Notes under the pieces: model-generated
What the model was told of the DNA's origin: nothing
Seen by the model: the letters and a program-made list of their open reading frames with translations, nothing else
Database searches by the model: none
Translations under genes and position numbers: made by a program
Shown: positions 41,321-50,106 of the stretch, piece after piece
Numbering within the stretch: the first letter of the stretch is position 1
Layout: each line of letters begins with the position of its first letter
Source of the DNA: Actinoplanes palleronii
Lineage (GTDB): Bacteria > Actinomycetota > Actinomycetes > Mycobacteriales > Micromonosporaceae
Length of the DNA stretch: 64,000 nucleotides
Assembly: GCF_016862315.1 (NCBI RefSeq)
Contig: NZ_BOMS01000023.1
Location: 45,073 to 109,072, forward strand
Direction: 5' to 3'

Positions 41321-42022
41321 TCACGGCAGGGCGGTGACCAATTCGGTCACCGAGCGCCGGCGGCCGGTGTAGAACGGCACCTCTTCGCGCACGTGCCGGC
41401 GCGCCCCCGAGGCCCGCAGGTCGCGCATCAGGTCCACGATCCGGTGCAGCTCGTCGGCCTCGAACGCGAGCATCCACTCGTAGTCGCCCAGCGCGAACGA
41501 CGCCACCGTGTTGGCCCGCACGTCCGGGTACCCGCGGGCCATCTTGCCGTGCTCGGCGAGCATCTCGCGGCGCTCGGCGTCGGGCAGCAGGTACCACTCG
41601 TAGGAGCGGACGAACGGGTACACGCAGATGTACGGCCGCGCCTCCTCACCGGCCAGGAACGCCGGCAGGTGGCTCTTGTTGAACTCGGCCGGCCGGTGCA
41701 GCGCCATCTGCGACCAGACCGGGGTCAGGTGCCGGCCCAGCCCGGTCCGCCGGAACAGCGAATACGCCTCCTGCAGGTCATCCGGGTTCTCGGCGTGCCA
41801 CCACACCAGGATGTCCGCGTCGGCGCGCAGCCCGGACACGTCGTACGTGCCGCGGACCGTCACGTCCTTCGTCGCCAGCTGCGCGAACAGCTCGTCGACC
41901 TCACCGGCCAGCCCGTCCCGCAGGGCCGGCAGCGGGCTGGACGCCCGGAACACCGACCACATCGTGTACCGGATGGTGGCGTTCAGCTCGTTGATCCGGG
42001 CCGCGTTGCTCTGCTCGCTCAT
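41321..42022 (-). CDS. hemQ: Coproheme decarboxylase (HemQ/ChdC)
   Basis: 233 residues of the actinobacterial HemQ type: [17 protein letters not shown] start, [34 protein letters not shown] and [21 protein letters not shown]. It oxidatively decarboxylates coproheme to protoheme, the last step of the coproporphyrin-dependent pathway. The ATG overlaps the stop of hemY (ATGA). With hemE and hemY it forms a minus-strand heme operon; the ferrochelatase is elsewhere. Confidence 0.93.
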   Translation of the reverse strand: MSEQSNAARINELNATIRYTMWSVFRASSPLPALRDGLAGEVDELFAQLATKDVTVRGTYDVSGLRADADILVWWHAENPDDLQEAYSLFRRTGLGRHLTPVWSQMALHRPAEFNKSHLPAFLAGEEARPYICVYPFVRSYEWYLLPDAERREMLAEHGKMARGYPDVRANTVASFALGDYEWMLAFEADELHRIVDLMRDLRASGARRHVREEVPFYTGRRRSVTELVTALP

Positions 42023-43410
42023 AGTTCCTCCAGATACTTGCTCACGTCGTCAGCCGCCCGCTCACCGCTCGCCACACAGACCGGGATGCCCACACCGTCC
42101 AGCGCGGCGCCGGCCAGCGCCAGGCCGGACGGGAGCGCGGCCCGCGCGGCCGCCACCCGGTCCGGGTGCCCCGGCGCGTACTGCGGCAGCCCGCCGCCCC
42201 AGCGCTGGATCCACGACGCGGCCGCCGGTGGCAGCTGCCCGCCGACCAGCTCGCCGAGCTCCCGGTGCGCGATCGCGAGCAGCGCCTGATCGCTGTGCTG
42301 CAGGCGCTCCTCCTCGCCGGCCCGGCCCAGTGAGGCCCGCACGATCACCGGGCCCCCGGGTCCGGTCAGGTGCGGCCATTTGCGGGTGAAGAAGGTGGCC
42401 GCCTTGACCAGGGTGCCCTCGCCCGGCGGCACCAGGAAGCCGGACAGCTCGGGCAGCGGGGTGCCGGGTGGCAGGGCCATCCCGGCCAGGGCGACACTCG
42501 CGTACTCCAGGTCGCCGATCGCCTGCGCGGACTCCGGCGCGGCGTCGGCGAGCAGCCGGGCGGCCGGGCGCGCGGGCACGGCCAGGATCACCGCGTCGAC
42601 GTCGTCGGTCTGCGGTTCGGGCGCCGGCCCCAGCACCAGGTGCCAGCGGTTCCCGGCACGGATGATCTCCCGCACCGGCAGGCCGAGACTGATCCGCGCC
42701 CGGGCGGCCGTGGCAGCCGCGCCGATCAAGCGGCCCATCCCGCCGTCCACGGCCGCGAAGACCGGCTGGCCCGGTGCCCGCTTGCTCAGCGCCTGAGCGG
42801 CCCGGACCGCGCCGCGCAGGGTGTGCTCGGTCTCCGCGGTACGGGCCAGCTGCGGCATGGTGGCGCGCAGCGAGAGCCGGTCGGCGCGGCCCGCGTAGAC
42901 GCCGCCGAGCATCGGGTCGACGAGCCGCTCGACCACCTCGGCGCCGTACCGGGACCGGACCAGCTCGCCGACCGCGATGTCCTGGCCCGGTGCGAGCAGC
43001 GGGTGGCCGGTGTCGAGGTCGGCGGACTCGTCGGGCAGCGCCACGCCGTCCAGCGTGGACAGGTCGCCGGGCACGCCGACCAGGGTGCCGGCCGGGATCC
43101 GGGCCAGCGCGCCGCCGATCGCCAGCGCCGCGGGCTGGGCGGCCGGGTGCACCAGGGCGTCACCGAGGCCGACCCGGTGGGCGAAGAGCACCGCCGCGGA
43201 GGCGCCACCGTCGGGCGCGCCGTTCAGGAACGACTCGGCGCCGCGCTCGACCCGCAGGCCGGCCAGCTCGCCGGTGCGCAGTTTGCCGCCCAGGGCGCCG
43301 CTCTGCTCGTACACGATGATCTCGGTGTCCGCCGGCGTCAGATCCCGCAGGCGCACGGCGGCCGCCAGGCCGGCGATGCCGCCGCCGATGACCGCGATCC
43401 GCTTCCGCAC
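42019..43410 (-). CDS. hemY: Coproporphyrinogen III oxidase, HemY/CgoX type (FAD)
   Basis: 463-residue flavoprotein: dinucleotide-binding [17 protein letters not shown] (~7-23), [23 protein letters not shown], the [15 protein letters not shown] region and a C-terminal FAD loop near [15 protein letters not shown]. In Gram-positives this enzyme oxidises coproporphyrinogen III to coproporphyrin III. The GTG start has GGGAGGG upstream. Its stop overlaps hemQ. A family-E hairpin lies just upstream, between it and hemE. Confidence 0.92.
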   Translation of the reverse strand: MRKRIAVIGGGIAGLAAAVRLRDLTPADTEIIVYEQSGALGGKLRTGELAGLRVERGAESFLNGAPDGGASAAVLFAHRVGLGDALVHPAAQPAALAIGGALARIPAGTLVGVPGDLSTLDGVALPDESADLDTGHPLLAPGQDIAVGELVRSRYGAEVVERLVDPMLGGVYAGRADRLSLRATMPQLARTAETEHTLRGAVRAAQALSKRAPGQPVFAAVDGGMGRLIGAAATAARARISLGLPVREIIRAGNRWHLVLGPAPEPQTDDVDAVILAVPARPAARLLADAAPESAQAIGDLEYASVALAGMALPPGTPLPELSGFLVPPGEGTLVKAATFFTRKWPHLTGPGGPVIVRASLGRAGEEERLQHSDQALLAIAHRELGELVGGQLPPAAASWIQRWGGGLPQYAPGHPDRVAAARAALPSGLALAGAALDGVGIPVCVASGERAADDVSKYLEEL

Positions 43411-43469
43411 GTCTCCACCCTCCCAGGCCGCACCCGTGCCCGGCGACCGGGGTCCACCGCTGTGAGATC

Positions 43470-43526
43470 CCGGCTGGTCGTCAGGGGTGCCTCCGCGGCG
43501 CGGAGACACCCCTGACAGCCGGCCGG
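43470..43526. repeat. Nested hairpin E, copy 1
   Basis: Outer arms CCGGCTGG/CCGGCCGG and inner AGGGGTG/CACCCCT, separated by 4-5 nt, with a ~17-nt loop containing GCCTC and GAGAC. Two further copies lie at 60446-60502 and 60541-60596, so it is a repeat family rather than a private terminator. Here it sits between hemE and hemY. Confidence 0.75.
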
Positions 43527-43585
43527 AAATCGGCCAGCCGGCAGACTGCCCGACCGGCGGGCCCTGCGGACAGGGCCGAAGGTCC

Positions 43586-44620
43586 TCAGCGAGCGGAGAT
43601 CTCGTGCACCAGCGCCACCAGGCGGGTGAGGATCTCCGGGTCGGTCTCCGGCATGACGCCGTGACCGAGATTGAACACGTGCCCCGGCGCCGACTGTCCC
43701 TGCGCCACCACCCGGCGCGCCTCCCGCTCGACGACGTCCCAGCCGGCGAACAGGATCGCCGGGTCCAGGTTGCCCTGCACCGCCCGGTCCGGGCCGATCC
43801 GCTTGGTGGCCACGTCCAGCGGGGTACGCCAGTCGACACCGACCACGTCCGCGCCGGCCTCGCCCATCGCCTCCAGCAGCACCCCGGTGCCCACCCCGAA
43901 GTGGATCCGCGGCACACCGGCGTCGAGCAGCCCGCGCAGCACCGCTGCCGAGTGCGGCATCACGTACTGCCGGTAGTCCGCCTCGGAGAGCGCGCCGGCC
44001 CACGAGTCGAACAGCTGCACCGCGCTCACCCCGGCCTCCACCTGCACCCGCAGGAAGGTCAGGGTGATCTGGGCGAGGCGGGAGAGCAGCGCGTTCCACA
44101 GGTCGGGAGCGCCGTACATCATCGCCTTGGTCTTCAGGTAGGTCCGCGACGGGCCACCCTCGATCAGGTAGCTGGCCAGCGTGAACGGCGCTCCGGCGAA
44201 CCCGATCAGCGGGGTGCTGCCGAGCTCGGCGACCAGCAGGCGCACCGCCTCGGCGACGAAGTCCACGTCGCCGGCGGCGAGCGGGCGCAGCCGCTCCAGA
44301 TCCGCGGCGGTGCGCAACGGTTCGGCCACCACCGGGCCGGTGCCGGCCACGATGTCCAGGTCGATGCCGGCCGCGGCGATCGGCACCACGATGTCGCTGA
44401 ACAGGATCGCCGCGTCCACGTGGTGCCGGCGGACCGGCTGCAGCGTGATCTCGGTGACCAGGTCCGGGCGGCGGCACGAGTCGAGCATGCCGATCCCCTC
44501 GCGGATCTTGCGGTATTCCGGCAGCGAGCGCCCGGCCTGCCGCATGAACCACACGGGCGTGTGCGGAACCGTCAGGCCTCGGCACGCACGCACGAACGGG
44601 GAATCGTTGAGAACGGTCAC
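43586..44620 (-). CDS. hemE: Uroporphyrinogen decarboxylase
   Basis: 344 residues with both signatures: [16 protein letters not shown] (N-terminal) and [33 protein letters not shown] and [14 protein letters not shown] complete the fold. It makes coproporphyrinogen III, the branch point used here by HemY and HemQ. GTG 44620 gives the usual short N-terminus. It is the first gene of the hemE-hemY-hemQ run. Confidence 0.95.
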   Translation of the reverse strand: MTVLNDSPFVRACRGLTVPHTPVWFMRQAGRSLPEYRKIREGIGMLDSCRRPDLVTEITLQPVRRHHVDAAILFSDIVVPIAAAGIDLDIVAGTGPVVAEPLRTAADLERLRPLAAGDVDFVAEAVRLLVAELGSTPLIGFAGAPFTLASYLIEGGPSRTYLKTKAMMYGAPDLWNALLSRLAQITLTFLRVQVEAGVSAVQLFDSWAGALSEADYRQYVMPHSAAVLRGLLDAGVPRIHFGVGTGVLLEAMGEAGADVVGVDWRTPLDVATKRIGPDRAVQGNLDPAILFAGWDVVEREARRVVAQGQSAPGHVFNLGHGVMPETDPEILTRLVALVHEISAR

Positions 44621-44702
44621 CGCGCCATCGTGCCACGTGAGTGAAGACGCCCGGCGGCGCGGCGGACGGCTCTCCGGGCGTAGATCGGCATACTCTTCCC
44701 CC

Positions 44703-45275
44703 ATGGCGTCCCCCTCCGCTGTTCCCGATGTGTTCACCCGCGCGGTGGCCGGGTTGCGCGCGGACTCGCCACGGCCGGAGATCCTGCTGGAGGAGATCGC
44801 CGCGCCGCAGCGGCTCGCGCCGTACTCGTTCGCGCTCAGCGCCACCGTCCTGCGCTCCGGCGAGGAGGTGGCGAGCGGACGGCTGATCCTGCTGCACGAC
44901 CCGGCCGGTCACGACCAGTGGCGCGGCGACCTGCGCCTGGTCACCCTGGTCACCGCGGAACTCGAGTCCGACCTGGCCACCGACCCGCTGCTCCCGGCGG
45001 TCTCCTGGACCTGGCTCACCGACGCGCTGGACATGCACGCGGCGTCCTACACGGCGATCGGCGGCACGGTCACCCAGACCGCCTCGACCCGCTTCGGCGA
45101 GCTGGCCGGCCCGCAGCCGACCGCGGATCTCGAGGTCCGCGCGTCCTGGACCCCGCTCTCCGACGACTTCGGCGCCCACCTGCGCGGCTGGTGCGACATG
45201 CTGGCCTCGACCGCGGGCCTGCCGCCGCCCGGCGTCTCCTCGCTCGCCGACCACCACCGGGCCACCGCGACCTAG
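44703..45275 (+). CDS. DUF3000-family protein
   Basis: 190 residues. The start [39 protein letters not shown] and the C-terminal [17 protein letters not shown] match the actinobacterial DUF3000 family, which commonly lies divergently next to hemE. Cytosolic, no catalytic motif; function unknown. The conserved position next to heme genes hints at a link that is not demonstrated. Confidence 0.88.
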   Translation: MASPSAVPDVFTRAVAGLRADSPRPEILLEEIAAPQRLAPYSFALSATVLRSGEEVASGRLILLHDPAGHDQWRGDLRLVTLVTAELESDLATDPLLPAVSWTWLTDALDMHAASYTAIGGTVTQTASTRFGELAGPQPTADLEVRASWTPLSDDFGAHLRGWCDMLASTAGLPPPGVSSLADHHRATAT

Positions 45276-45314
45276 CCCGCTGCCGCCGGCACCGCCGATC
45301 CCCTCCAGGCATTC

Positions 45315-45415
45315 CTTCGGTACGCATACCGCGTCCCGTCCGTAGGCTACGAGCCACGTCCCCGCCAGGGGGCGACGCGACACCGCGCCACCCCCGGCCG
45401 CCCCCGCGCCTCACC
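45315..45415 (+). repeat. Dispersed intergenic repeat A, copy 2
   Basis: Begins TTCGGTACGCATACC; core CGTAGGCTACGAGCC at 45341-45355. As in copy 1 it is followed within ~10 bp by a 61-bp array in the same relative orientation, so A and B form a composite unit in two of three arrays. Confidence 0.8.
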
Positions 45416-45422
45416 ACCGAGC

Positions 45423-45644
45423 GTGTGAAGTAACGGTCCGCTCCGCACCCAAAGTCCCCACACAGCGCCCGGCACCACCTAGCGTGTGAAGTTACGGTGC
45501 GGAGCGCACCCAAAGTCCCCACACAGCACCCGGCACCACCCAGCGTGTGAAGTTACGGTGCGGAGCGCACCCAAAGTCCCCACACAGCGCCCGGCACCAC
45601 CGAGCGTGTGAAGTTGCGGTGCGGAGCGCACCCGAACTTCACAC
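45423..45644. repeat. 61-bp palindromic tandem repeat B, array 3 (4 units)
   Basis: Units start at 45423, 45484, 45545 and 45606, exactly 61 bp apart. Left arms are all GTGTGAAGT-type; units 1-3 end in AAAGTCCCCAC while unit 4 ends AACTTCACAC, making it perfectly palindromic. The core is GGTCCGCTCCGCACC in unit 1 and flipped (GGTGCGGAGCGCACC) in units 2-4. The spacer ACAGC-x-CCCGGCACCACC is nearly constant. The array ends 12 bp before the stop of the convergent protease gene. Confidence 0.88.
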
Positions 45645-45655
45645 GCTGGGTGGGG

Positions 45656-46855
45656 TCAGCAGACGTTGAACGTGGCGCAGGCGGTGGCGATCGGGATGGC
45701 CAGGCCGATGCCCTCGGCGTCGCGGGCCTTGGCGGTGGCCAGGCCGACCACCTGCTTGCTCGTGTTGACCACCGGGCCGCCGGAGTTGCCCGGGTTGATC
45801 GGCGCGTCGAACTGGATCGTCGGGCCGTCGCTGTCGTCCTCGCGGAACGCGCTGATCACGCCGGTGGTGACGGTGTCGTCGAGGCCGAGCGGGGCGCCCA
45901 CCACTACCACCTGCTGGCCCGGCTTGACCTGGCCGGGAGCGACGGCGATCGGCTTGATCTCCTGCTTGGCGCGGAGCAGCGCGAGGTCCTTGGCCTGGTT
46001 GACCTTGATGATCGTCGCGGAGATCCGGGTCGAGCCGCGCTCCAGCGTGACGGTGCGGGCGCCGGTCTTGAAGAGTTCCTCGACGACGTGGAAGTTGGTG
46101 AACAGGTTCGCGGTGCCGTCGGCGGCCTTGGTGCCGACCGAGAACGCGGTGCCGGTGAAGTCACCGGCCCGGACCCGGAAGACGCTGGGCAGCGTCGCGG
46201 ACGAGATGCCCTCCGGGTCGAAGACGTTGGTGAGCGCCTTCTCCAGCTCCGCGCTGCGGTCCTGCTCGCCGGCGACCGCCGAGGCCAGGTCGTTGCTGCT
46301 CTTGATCATGGTTTCGATCCGGTACGCCTGCCAGCCGGTCACGCCCAGCAGCAGCAACACCAGCACCATGATCAGCGGCTTGGCGCGGCCGGCGACGGCG
46401 AGCCCGGACATCCGGGAGCCGCGGGGCTCGGGCGCCGCCATCGGCGTCTCGTAGGCCGCGGCCGGATATCCGGCCGGCGGGTATCCCGGGTTCGAGTAAC
46501 CGGTGGTCGCGTATCCGGGGGCCGGGTAGGACGCCGGGCCCGGCGCCGCGTAGCCCGGCACGGGTGCGGAAGGCGCGGGGTAACCCGGTGCCGGCGAGGC
46601 GGGCGCCGCGTAGGCAGGAGCGGGTGAGGAGGGCGGCGTCTGCGGCTCGGCCCAGCGCGGTTCGGCGAAGCTCGTCTCCGCCCAGACCGGGCCCGGCTCC
46701 TCCCAGGAACGCTGCTGCTGCCCTGCCCAGGGGTCCTCCGGGCGGCGCAGGCCGTCATCCGCGTACCGGTCGTCGTAACGATCGGTGTAGCGATCCTGAC
46801 CCCGGCGGGGCTCTGGCGAACCAGCAGGGGTGAAGGGCTCGTATGTGGCGGTCAT
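45656..46855 (-). CDS. Membrane-anchored trypsin-like serine protease
   Basis: 399 residues. A ~155-residue cytoplasmic leader rich in Pro/Ala/Tyr (G-Y-P-A-P type repeats), one membrane helix (~160-180), then an extracytoplasmic trypsin-2 fold: His in TNFHVVEEL, Asp in KDLALLR, Ser in PGNSGGP. There is no PDZ domain, unlike HtrA. The last residues ATCATFNVC carry a cysteine pair. ATG 46855 fits; it faces rnd divergently across 147 bp. Substrate unknown; a role in envelope protein quality control or signalling is plausible. Confidence 0.9.
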   Translation of the reverse strand: MTATYEPFTPAGSPEPRRGQDRYTDRYDDRYADDGLRRPEDPWAGQQQRSWEEPGPVWAETSFAEPRWAEPQTPPSSPAPAYAAPASPAPGYPAPSAPVPGYAAPGPASYPAPGYATTGYSNPGYPPAGYPAAAYETPMAAPEPRGSRMSGLAVAGRAKPLIMVLVLLLLGVTGWQAYRIETMIKSSNDLASAVAGEQDRSAELEKALTNVFDPEGISSATLPSVFRVRAGDFTGTAFSVGTKAADGTANLFTNFHVVEELFKTGARTVTLERGSTRISATIIKVNQAKDLALLRAKQEIKPIAVAPGQVKPGQQVVVVGAPLGLDDTVTTGVISAFREDDSDGPTIQFDAPINPGNSGGPVVNTSKQVVGLATAKARDAEGIGLAIPIATACATFNVC

Positions 46856-47002
46856 CCGGCACGGCCTCCCAAAGGTGTCGGCGTGGCACCCGGGTATACG
46901 GAGCAAACCGCGCAATGGTTGAAACCTAAGAAGTCGATCGAGAATCGGCGCGCCGGGACCCGGCTGCGCACAGCAGGGGTGTGACCCCCGTACGGTTACG
47001 GA

Positions 47003-48304
47003 GTGACCGACGAAGCACCCCTGCGCCGTCGGGACGCGCCGGAGTCAGCAGGGGACGGACCGCACGCCGTGCCGCCCGACCCAAGTTCTGGCGGTTCCGA
47101 GGCAGTTCCCCTGACGTCGCCCCGCGATGGCACCCCGGCTCCCGTGGAGAGCGCCACCGACCTGGCCGAGGTCGTCGCCCGCATGTCCACCGGCACCGGG
47201 CCGGTCGCCGTGGACGCCGAACGCGCGTCCGGCTACCGCTACACCCAGCGGGCCTACCTGGTGCAGCTGCGCCGGGCCGGCGCCGGCACCGTGCTGATCG
47301 ACCCGCTCCCGCTCGACGATCTGCGCACCCTGGACACGGCTCTGGCCGACACCGAGTGGGTGCTGCACGCCGCCAGCCAGGACCTGCCCTGCCTGGCCGA
47401 GCTCGGGATGAAACCGCGCCGGCTGTTCGACACCGAGCTGGCCGCCCGGCTGGCCGGGTTCGAACGGGTCGGGCTGGCCGCGCTCACCGAGCAGCTGCTC
47501 GGTTTCTCGCTGGAGAAACACCACTCGGCGGCGGACTGGTCCACCCGGCCGCTGCCGGACTCCTGGCTGACCTATGCCGCGCTGGACGTGGAACTGCTCA
47601 CCGACCTGCGTGACCTGCTCGCCGCGGAGCTGGACCGGCAGGGCAAGGCGGCCTGGGCGGCGGAGGAGTTCGCCGCGCTGGTGGCCGGCGCCGACCGGCC
47701 GCCGCGGGTCCGCGCCGATCCGTGGCGCCGCACGTCCGGCATCCACCGGGTGCGGGGCGCCCGGGCACAGTCCCGGGTCCGCGCGCTCTGGTACGCCCGG
47801 GACGGCATCGCCGCCCGCCGTGACTCGGCGCCCGGCCGGGTGCTGCCCGACTCGGCGATCGTCGCCGCGGCCGAGGCCGACCCGAAGGACGAGCGCACCC
47901 TGCTCGCCATCCCCGGGTTCGGTGGCCGTTCGGTGCGCCGGCTCGCCAAGATCTGGCTGGACGCGCTGGACCAGGCCCGGGCGCTGCCCGACGACGCGCT
48001 GCCGGTGAACGTGCCGGTGGAGGGTCCGCCGCCGCCGCACCGCTGGGCCGAACGTGACCCGGTCGCCGCGGCCCGGCTGGCCCGGTGCCGTCAGGTCGTG
48101 GTGGGCACCGCGGAGACCCATCGGCTGCCCCCGGAGAACCTGATCAGCCCGGACTTCATCCGCCGGCTGGCCTGGTCACCGCCGGACGACATCAGCGCGC
48201 AGACGGTGAGCGACACGCTGCGCGGCTTCGGCGCCCGCAACTGGCAGGTAGGCCTGATCGCCGGCCAACTCGCCACGGTGCTCCCCGCTCCGGAACTGAG
48301 CTAG
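47003..48304 (+). CDS. rnd: Ribonuclease D
   Basis: 433 residues: DEDD exonuclease domain (AVDAERASG; LHAASQDLPCL; YAALDVELLTDL, ~70-215) and an HRDC domain (LLAIPGFGGRSVRRL, ~295-340). It trims 3' ends of tRNA and other stable RNAs. The ~50-residue N-terminal extension is Pro/Ser-rich and absent from E. coli RNase D. GTG start. It is followed by the long hairpin at 48327. Confidence 0.92.
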   Translation: MTDEAPLRRRDAPESAGDGPHAVPPDPSSGGSEAVPLTSPRDGTPAPVESATDLAEVVARMSTGTGPVAVDAERASGYRYTQRAYLVQLRRAGAGTVLIDPLPLDDLRTLDTALADTEWVLHAASQDLPCLAELGMKPRRLFDTELAARLAGFERVGLAALTEQLLGFSLEKHHSAADWSTRPLPDSWLTYAALDVELLTDLRDLLAAELDRQGKAAWAAEEFAALVAGADRPPRVRADPWRRTSGIHRVRGARAQSRVRALWYARDGIAARRDSAPGRVLPDSAIVAAAEADPKDERTLLAIPGFGGRSVRRLAKIWLDALDQARALPDDALPVNVPVEGPPPPHRWAERDPVAAARLARCRQVVVGTAETHRLPPENLISPDFIRRLAWSPPDDISAQTVSDTLRGFGARNWQVGLIAGQLATVLPAPELS

Positions 48305-48326
48305 CTGGCTCCGCTTCGCTCCGCAG

Positions 48327-48432
48327 GCAAAAACGCCTTTTGAGCCGATGACTTTGGCAGCTGAGTTCCCGCCGACCGCAAAACCCGCGGGCGTCGGGAA
48401 CTCAGTTGTCAAGTCATCGGCGGCGTTTTTGC
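48327..48432. terminator. Long-stem hairpin D, copy 2, between convergent rnd and zinc-ribbon genes
   Basis: GCAAAAACGCC (48327-48337), GCCGATGACTT (48344-48354) and CTGAGTTCCCG (48361-48371) pair with CGGGAACTCAG (48395-48405), AAGTCATCGGC (48411-48421) and GGCGTTTTTGC (48422-48432). About 33 bp of stem, the strongest in the window. The 19-mer TGGCTCCGCTTCGCTCCGC at 48306-48324 flanks it and recurs inverted beside copy 1. Confidence 0.75.
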
Positions 48433-48435
48433 AGA

Positions 48436-48582
48436 TCAGAGGGAGAGGTTGGAGCCCGGCTGGGGGCGGAGACCGTCGTGGTCCTTGCCGCAGCGGACGC
48501 ACTGCTTGTAGGTGCCGCCGTCCTCGGTGGCGCGGCGGACCCATCGGTGCCGGCCCAGCCGGCAGGTGAGCGGCTTACCCAT
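48436..48582 (-). CDS. Small zinc-ribbon protein (48 aa)
   Basis: Reads M-G-K-P-L-T-C-R-L-G-R-H-R-W then Y-K-Q-C-V-R-C-G-K, a C-x4-H plus C-x-x-C pattern typical of a tiny treble-clef/zinc ribbon, ending in a S-N-L-S-L tail. The frame fits exactly between the hairpin (stop 48436) and upstream DNA with weak coding signal elsewhere. Its function is unknown. Confidence 0.7.
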   Translation of the reverse strand: MGKPLTCRLGRHRWVRRATEDGGTYKQCVRCGKDHDGLRPQPGSNLSL

Positions 48583-48683
48583 GAATCGACGCTACGCCCG
48601 GCCCTGGGTTCTCCGGCAGAGCCCGCCGGAGGGTTTTATGGTTTAACCGCGACCGCCCACGGGCGTCGCCCGGGGTGGGGAGT

Positions 48684-48762
48684 GTTTTGGACGCGTAGCG
48701 GCCAGCGAGTCGCCCCGGGTCCCGGCGGGAGCGGCGATCTGTACCCCGGCGGACGCACGACA
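48684..48762 (+). repeat. Dispersed repeat C, copy 2
   Basis: Shares GGACGCGTAGCGGCCAGC (48689-48706), the GTCCCGGCGGGAGCGGCG block and the CCCCGGCGGACGCACGACA end with the copy at 24502-24580. It lies upstream of fadA and downstream of no certain gene, so it may be a leader or terminator element. The remaining 48763-48909 probably contains the fadA promoter. Confidence 0.75.
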
Positions 48763-48909
48763 AAAAGCTCTTGATCTGCGGTTTTGTAATCTTCAAGATC
48801 GTCACCGGAAACAAAGCTGTGACGTTTAGGCAAGGCCCTGGCACCCACTAGTTACCGGCGAGTAGCATTCTTCACACGCTTAGGGTTCACGCCCGCAAGG
48901 AGGCTTGCT

Positions 48910-50106
48910 GTGCCCCGTGAAGTACGCGAGGTCGTCTTCGTCGACGGCGTCCGCACCCCGTTCGGCAAGGCGGGCGGCATGTATGCCGAGACCCGCGCCG
49001 ACGACCTGGTGATCCGCTGCATCCGAGAGCTGGTCAAGCGCAACCCGCAACTCCCGCCGGAGCGGGTGGACGAGGTCGCGATCGCGGCCACCACGCAGAC
49101 CGGTGACCAGGGCCTGACCATCGGCCGGACCGCGGCCCTGCTGGCCGGCCTGCCCAAGACGGTGCCCGGTTATGCCATCGACCGGATGTGCGCCGGTGCG
49201 ATGACCGCGGTGACCAACGTCGCCGGCGGCATCGCCATGGGCGCCTACGACATCGCCGTCGCCGGCGGCGTCGAGCACATGGGCCGGCACCCGATGGGCG
49301 AGGGCGCCGACCCGAACCCGCGGATCCTGACCGAGAAGCTGGTCGACCCGTCCGCCCTGGTGATGGGCTCGACCGCGGAGAACCTGCACGACCGGCTCCC
49401 GGCCATCACCAAGGAGCGCACCGACCGCTTCGCGCTGAACTCGCAGCTGAAGACGGCCAAGGCGTATGCCGACGGCAAGCTGCAGCCCGACCTGGTCCCG
49501 GTCGCGACCCGCAGCGCCGAGCTGGGCTGGGGCCTGGCCACCGTGGACGAGGCGCCGCGCGAGACCTCGATGGAGAAGCTCGCCACGCTGAAGACCCCGT
49601 TCCGCCCGCACGGCCGGGTCACCGCGGGCAACGCGGCCGGCCTGAACGACGGCGCCACCGCCGCCCTGCTGGCCGACGAGGCGACCGCCCGCGAGCTGGG
49701 GCTGCCGGTCGCGATGCGGATGGTCTCGTTCGCGTACGCCGGCGTCGAGCCGGAGATCATGGGCTACGGCCCGATCCCGTCGACCGAGAAGGCCCTGAAG
49801 AAGGCCGGCCTGACCATCGACGACATCGGCCTGTTCGAGCTGAACGAGGCGTTCGCGGTGCAGGTGCTGGCGCTGCTGGACCACTACGGCATCGCCGACG
49901 ACGACCCGCGGGTCAACCCGTGGGGCGGCGCGATCGCGATCGGTCACCCCCTCGCGTCCTCCGGCGTGCGCCTGATGACGCAGCTGGCCCGGCACTTCGC
50001 GGAGCACCCCGAGGTCCGGTACGGCATCAACGCCATGTGCATCGGTATCGGCATGGGTGGCACCGTGATCTGGGAGAACCCCAACTGGGAAGGTTTCGCG
50101 AAGTGA
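48910..50106 (+). CDS. fadA: Acetyl-CoA acyltransferase (thiolase)
   Basis: 398 residues: nucleophile C94 in DRMCAGAM, NEAFAVQVLALL, H346 in GHPLASSGVR and C377 in MCIGIGMGG. It performs the last step of beta-oxidation (thiolytic cleavage of 3-ketoacyl-CoA). GTG start with AAGGAGG upstream. Overlaps fadB by GTGA, so it provides the thiolase subunit of a trifunctional-type complex. Confidence 0.94.
   Translation: MPREVREVVFVDGVRTPFGKAGGMYAETRADDLVIRCIRELVKRNPQLPPERVDEVAIAATTQTGDQGLTIGRTAALLAGLPKTVPGYAIDRMCAGAMTAVTNVAGGIAMGAYDIAVAGGVEHMGRHPMGEGADPNPRILTEKLVDPSALVMGSTAENLHDRLPAITKERTDRFALNSQLKTAKAYADGKLQPDLVPVATRSAELGWGLATVDEAPRETSMEKLATLKTPFRPHGRVTAGNAAGLNDGATAALLADEATARELGLPVAMRMVSFAYAGVEPEIMGYGPIPSTEKALKKAGLTIDDIGLFELNEAFAVQVLALLDHYGIADDDPRVNPWGGAIAIGHPLASSGVRLMTQLARHFAEHPEVRYGINAMCIGIGMGGTVIWENPNWEGFAK

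Noticed and set aside
977..45644. 61-bp arrays considered as CRISPR
   Set aside because: Within each array the ~22-bp spacers are near-identical, the unit is palindromic and only 3-4 copies occur; no cas genes are present.
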